DNA of 64,000 bases from Bacillota bacterium. GTDB taxonomy: Bacteria > Bacillota > Ch66 > Ch109. Location of the stretch: contig JABLWZ010000002.1 in NCBI GenBank assembly GCA_013178275.1, positions 124,001 to 188,000 of the forward strand. Direction: 5' to 3'. This document shows positions 60,287 through 64,000 of this stretch, piece after piece. Position numbers and translations under genes: made by a program. The notes beneath the pieces are model-generated. The model was not told where the DNA came from and did no database searches. It worked only from the letters and a program-made list of their open reading frames with translations. Each line of letters begins with the position of its first letter. Position 1 is the first letter of the stretch.

Positions 60287-63200
60287 ATGACATTGTACAG
60301 GAAGATGATATGGATAATCGGTATTGCATTTGCTTGTGCGATTTTAGTCATGTATCTAGTTTCCCGTACCATTATGCTTAATGGTTTTGATGTAATGGAA
60401 AGAGAAGGCGCGTACAAAGACATTAATAGAGCCTTAAGTACATTAGATTATAACCTTGCTGACTTAAACAGAACAGTAGGAGACTGGGCTGCCTGGGACG
60501 ATACCTATTCTTTTATTGAAATGAGGGATTATGAATATATTAAAGGGAATTTGCCTGATCAAACCTTTGTTGAACTGAAGATTGACCTTATTGTTTATAT
60601 AAACCAGGCTAATGAAATAGTTTATATCAGAGGTTACGATTATCGAAATGCTAAAGATGCCCCTGTATCACAAGGTTTTAATAAACATATCACTGCTGGA
60701 AGCCCGCTGATAAAACATGACAGTGACGGAAATGGTGTAACCGGCATTATCGAGCTTCCCGAAGGGCCTATGCTTGTGGCTTCAAGGCCAATCTTGAACA
60801 GCGAAAGGCAGGGGCTGGCAAGAGGGACCTTAATCATGGGCCGCTATCTTGATGCACATGTGGTTGAAGATATAGCGAAAACAACAAATCTATCATTTCA
60901 AATAAACAGTTTACAAGATTTGGGGCAGTTGAAAGATGAACTTATTACGGCCGATGATTTGAAACTAATTAAGCCTGTAGATAAGAATTATTTAGTTGGT
61001 TATTCGCTGTTAAAGGATATTTATGGTAAACCGATTTTAGCCCTCAGGGCCACTTTTCCTAGGGAAATTTATCAACAAGGTTTATTCATGATCAAGTATC
61101 AAGTCATATTGCTAACAACTATTGGGTTTATTTTTGGTCTTTTAATGTTATTGCTTATTGTCAAGATAGTTTTATCAAGGCTGGCTGATTTAAGCTCGGA
61201 AGTAGAGACTATAGGCCGTAAAGGCGATTTTTCCGCCAGGGTGTTGGTAAAGGGAGAGGATGAATTATCGACCCTTGCCGATTCCGTCAATGGAATGCTT
61301 GAAGCTCTAGATGTTTCAAAAGAAGAGATCCGTAGAAGCGAAGAAAAATATCGGCGCATCGTCGAAGCCGCGAATGAGGGGATATGGATTCTCGATGCCG
61401 ATAACATAACGGTTTTTGTAAATCAGAAGATGGCCGAAATGCTTGGTTATACGGTTGATGAGATGATGAGGGCAAGCCTATATGATTTTATGTTTAGTGA
61501 GGATATTCCGGCGGCTAAAACTAGACTTGAGCAGCGACGGCAGGGTAAAAACGGGCAGTATGACATCAAGTATCGCCGTAAAAACGGAACAGTTCTATGG
61601 GTGATAGTCTCAACTAATTACATTTTAGATCAAACAGGAAAGTTCGCGGGCTCAATCGGGATGATTACGGATATAACTGAACGAAAGCTGTCAGAAGAGA
61701 TATTAAAGAGATACGAACTTTTATATCAAAGGACACGCGACATTATACTTTTTGTACGTCGGGATGGAAAAATTGTCGAGGCTAACCAGTCAGCTGTCAA
61801 CGCTTACGGCTACAGCCGGGAAGAACTGCTTAAGCTTAATATCACCGACCTACGCCCCATGGACGCTCCAGCCGTGGTTGAGGGGCAAATGGCTAGGGCA
61901 GAAAGCGAAGGAATCCTGTTTGAAACGTATCATCGGCGTAAAGACGGAAGCACCTTCCCTGTGGAAGTCAGTTCACAAGGTACAACCTTTAGTAATGAAA
62001 GGGTTTTACTTAGTATAATCCGTGATATCACCACGCGAAAGACGGCTGAGGAGGCGTTGAGAGAATCACAGCAACGACTGGCAGATATAATTAATTTTTT
62101 GCCCGATGCGGTATTTGTTATTGATCTGGAAGGAAAAGTTATTTCCTGGAACAAAGCTGCGGAAGAAATGACCGGTGTAAAGTCAGAAGAGATTATAGGT
62201 AAAGGCAACTACGAATACGCGCTACCTCTTTACGGAAAAAGACTTCCGGTTCTTATAGATTTAGTGTTTAAAACCGATCAAGAGCTCGAGCGTGACTTCC
62301 CCCATGTTGAAAAAAAGGGAAAAACGCTGTTCGGCGAAAGCTTCTGCCCGGCGATAGGAGAATCGGGAGCCTATCTAAGGGCGACAGCTGCGCCTTTATT
62401 TGATTCCAGTGGCAGAGTCGTCGGGGCAATAGAGTCGCTAAGGGATGTAACAGAAAAAAGGAAGACAGAAGAAGAATTGATACGCATCAAAAAAGCGATA
62501 GAGAGTTCAAGCAACGCGATATGGATGACCGATAGCCTTGGTGAAAAGATAATATATTATAACGAATCGTTCTCCAGGCTTTTTAAATACACCGGTGAAG
62601 AGATAAACGAACGGGGGGGGATGGTGACCCTGTATGGCGATCCCGATTTGGCCAAAACTGTTTATACTTCTTTGATAGGGGGTAATTCCTGGTCTAACGA
62701 AATAAAGCTGTTAAGCGGCGATGGAGTGTGTTTCCCGGTGTCTTTCTATGCAGATATGGTTCAAGATGAAGCCGGCAACACAATAGCTCTGGTCGGGATT
62801 GCCTCGGACATCACAGTTCAAAAACAGACGGAGTCAGCGTTGATCGAGTCTAGGCAGCGTATGGCAGATATCATAGATTTCTTACCTGATGCCACGATGG
62901 TTATCGACAATGAAGGCAAGGTAATCGCTTGGAACCGAGCGATGGAGGAGATGACCGGGGTAAATCAGGGTGACATGTTGGGTAAAGGGGATTACGAATA
63001 CTCTATACCGTTTCATGGAGAAAGAGTGCCGATATTAATCGATCTGGTTTTAAAATCGGATGAATCGATCGAAAAGAATTATAAGTTTATCCAAAGAGAT
63101 AGAGGGGTCCTTATCGCGGAAACCCCATTAAACATTAAAGGTAAAGAAGCTGTCATATGGGGCAAGGCGAATATCTTGTACGATACTAAAGGTAATATAG

Positions 63201-64000
63201 TGGGGGCAATTGAATCGATACGTGATGTAACGGAACGCAAACGAGCGGAAGCAGCTCTGGCGGAGGAGAAAGAAAGGCTGGCCGTTACCCTGCGCAGCAT
63301 CGGGGATGGGGTAATAACGGCTGATATAGAAGGCAAGATAATGACCATTAACAAGGTTGCAGAGGAGATCACCGGCTGGACCCAGGGAGAAGTGGAAGGA
63401 AAACCGTTAGACGAGGTGTATCAAATAACCGAAAGTAAAATAAGCTCCAAGAAAATTGAACAAACAGATGTTACTAATAAAATACTGCTTACCAAAGGAG
63501 GCAACAGTAAAATTATTACCGACAGTGCCTCGATTATTAGAGATGAGATCGGTAATTCTATCGGGTACGTCTTGGTTTTTAAAGATATAACGGAGCATAA
63601 GAGGCTGGAGGCCCAGATCGCTTTGTCTCAGAAGATGGAAGCCATTGGGCAGTTGGCAGCGGGTATAGCCCACGAGATAAACACGCCGCTGCAGTATGTT
63701 GGCGACAATACAAGGTTTTTGGAAGGAGCCTTCAAGGATATCTGCACTCTCATAGAGATGTATCACAGATTAACCCAGGATGTGGAAGATAAGCAGCTAA
63801 ACGATGAACTGATGATAATCCAAGAAAAAGAAAAACAAACGGACATAGAATACCTTCTGGGTGAAATCCCGGAAGCGATCAACCAGTCTATGGATGGGTT
63901 GAAACGTGTGAGCCAGATTGTACTCGCCATGAAGGATTTTTCTCATCCCGGCAAGGAAAAATCCTACTCTGATCTGAACCGGGCGATTGAAGGGACGATT
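60287..64000 (+). CDS. CHASE4-HAMP-PAS6 hybrid-length sensor histidine kinase (3' partial)
   Basis: ATG 60287 follows SD AAAGGAGGGAAGCGATAG; the frame is open to the window end (1238 codons). Order: TM1 at 7-27, extracytoplasmic CHASE4 at about 35-190 (VGDWAAWDDTYSFIE), TM2 at about 272-297, HAMP at about 300-345 (RLADLSSEVETIGRKGDFSARV... ELSTLADSVNGMLEAL), six PAS domains (starting near YRRIVEAANEGIWILD, LYQRTRDIILFVR, ADIINFLPDAVFVID, IESSSNAIWMTD, ADIIDFLPDATMVID, LRSIGDGVITAD), then HisKA with MEAIGQLAAGIAHEINTPLQYVGDN (phospho-His). ATPase domain lies beyond the window. Regulated by the c-di-GMP riboswitch. Confidence 0.93.
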   Translation, partial: MTLYRKMIWIIGIAFACAILVMYLVSRTIMLNGFDVMEREGAYKDINRALSTLDYNLADLNRTVGDWAAWDDTYSFIEMRDYEYIKGNLPDQTFVELKIDLIVYINQANEIVYIRGYDYRNAKDAPVSQGFNKHITAGSPLIKHDSDGNGVTGIIELPEGPMLVASRPILNSERQGLARGTLIMGRYLDAHVVEDIAKTTNLSFQINSLQDLGQLKDELITADDLKLIKPVDKNYLVGYSLLKDIYGKPILALRATFPREIYQQGLFMIKYQVILLTTIGFIFGLLMLLLIVKIVLSRLADLSSEVETIGRKGDFSARVLVKGEDELSTLADSVNGMLEALDVSKEEIRRSEEKYRRIVEAANEGIWILDADNITVFVNQKMAEMLGYTVDEMMRASLYDFMFSEDIPAAKTRLEQRRQGKNGQYDIKYRRKNGTVLWVIVSTNYILDQTGKFAGSIGMITDITERKLSEEILKRYELLYQRTRDIILFVRRDGKIVEANQSAVNAYGYSREELLKLNITDLRPMDAPAVVEGQMARAESEGILFETYHRRKDGSTFPVEVSSQGTTFSNERVLLSIIRDITTRKTAEEALRESQQRLADIINFLPDAVFVIDLEGKVISWNKAAEEMTGVKSEEIIGKGNYEYALPLYGKRLPVLIDLVFKTDQELERDFPHVEKKGKTLFGESFCPAIGESGAYLRATAAPLFDSSGRVVGAIESLRDVTEKRKTEEELIRIKKAIESSSNAIWMTDSLGEKIIYYNESFSRLFKYTGEEINERGGMVTLYGDPDLAKTVYTSLIGGNSWSNEIKLLSGDGVCFPVSFYADMVQDEAGNTIALVGIASDITVQKQTESALIESRQRMADIIDFLPDATMVIDNEGKVIAWNRAMEEMTGVNQGDMLGKGDYEYSIPFHGERVPILIDLVLKSDESIEKNYKFIQRDRGVLIAETPLNIKGKEAVIWGKANILYDTKGNIVGAIESIRDVTERKRAEAALAEEKERLAVTLRSIGDGVITADIEGKIMTINKVAEEITGWTQGEVEGKPLDEVYQITESKISSKKIEQTDVTNKILLTKGGNSKIITDSASIIRDEIGNSIGYVLVFKDITEHKRLEAQIALSQKMEAIGQLAAGIAHEINTPLQYVGDNTRFLEGAFKDICTLIEMYHRLTQDVEDKQLNDELMIIQEKEKQTDIEYLLGEIPEAINQSMDGLKRVSQIVLAMKDFSHPGKEKSYSDLNRAIEGTI

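Noticed and set aside
1-64000. CRISPR arrays, tRNA and rRNA genes
   Set aside because: No regularly spaced direct repeats of CRISPR type and no tRNA or rRNA-like segments were noticed on either strand; a covariance scan could still reveal a tRNA missed by eye.

Overview
The window comes from an endospore-forming, low-to-mid-GC Gram-positive bacterium, most likely a Clostridia/Bacillota member of the Desulfotomaculum-Pelotomaculum kind. The evidence is spoVT, a gerABC-type germination operon, two DUF3231 genes, strong purine-rich Shine-Dalgarno (SD) sites, frequent TTG/GTG starts and a Tad pilus without a secretin. The genus is inference. No rRNA, tRNA or CRISPR array was seen.

Region 1 (about 1-24.2 kb) looks plasmid- or ICE-derived. 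It starts with a Tad/Flp-like pilus operon: TadE-type pseudopilins, two prepilin peptidases, a VKOR-thioredoxin-like oxidoreductase, CpaB, TadA, TadB, TadC, two Flp-like pilins and a 739-aa secreted protein. Five tandem secreted paralogs follow, with variable N-termini and a shared coiled-coil plus Cys-containing C-terminal domain. Between the first two lies a perfect 20-bp inverted repeat around 76 bp that contains a plausible promoter, a candidate invertible switch. Then come a ParM-like actin with nearby repeats and a small putative adaptor, a dyad-rich non-coding block, two Replic_Relax-like proteins, a VirD4/TraG-like coupling ATPase and an S1-domain protein. The combination of Tad machine, coupling ATPase and partition genes is the strongest candidate here for an undescribed system.

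Region 2 (24.2-34 kb) is chromosomal in character: a HigBA-like toxin-antitoxin pair with a palindromic promoter, a PadR regulator, a small HTH protein, spoVT with a sigma-G-like promoter, a CBO0543-like membrane gene with an in-frame amber stop, feoA plus a FeoB split into GTPase and permease genes, a DtxR/MntR regulator, uppP, and a Tat-type metallo-beta-lactamase-fold protein.

Region 3 (34-44.8 kb) is broken by mobile DNA. A Spo0F-like response regulator is split by an IS3 element that itself carries an IS110 element. The neighbouring divergent PAS-PAS-GAF kinase has lost its catalytic core at an IS21 fragment; a kinase C-terminal remnant lies 4.4 kb further on. Between the two are a tyrosine recombinase, a DUF3231 gene and two membrane proteins.

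Region 4 (44.8-64 kb) holds gerABC with a sigma-G-like promoter, a second PadR gene, and a sigma-A promoter with an adjacent CIRCE operator ahead of a five-gene mannoside operon (GH130, sugar nucleotidyltransferase, GT4, helical-barrel glycosidase-like protein, phosphomannomutase). A second DUF3231/membrane pair follows, then a decayed IS21 element with an exact 7-bp target duplication, and finally a c-di-GMP-I riboswitch leading a CHASE4-HAMP-PAS6 histidine kinase that runs off the window.
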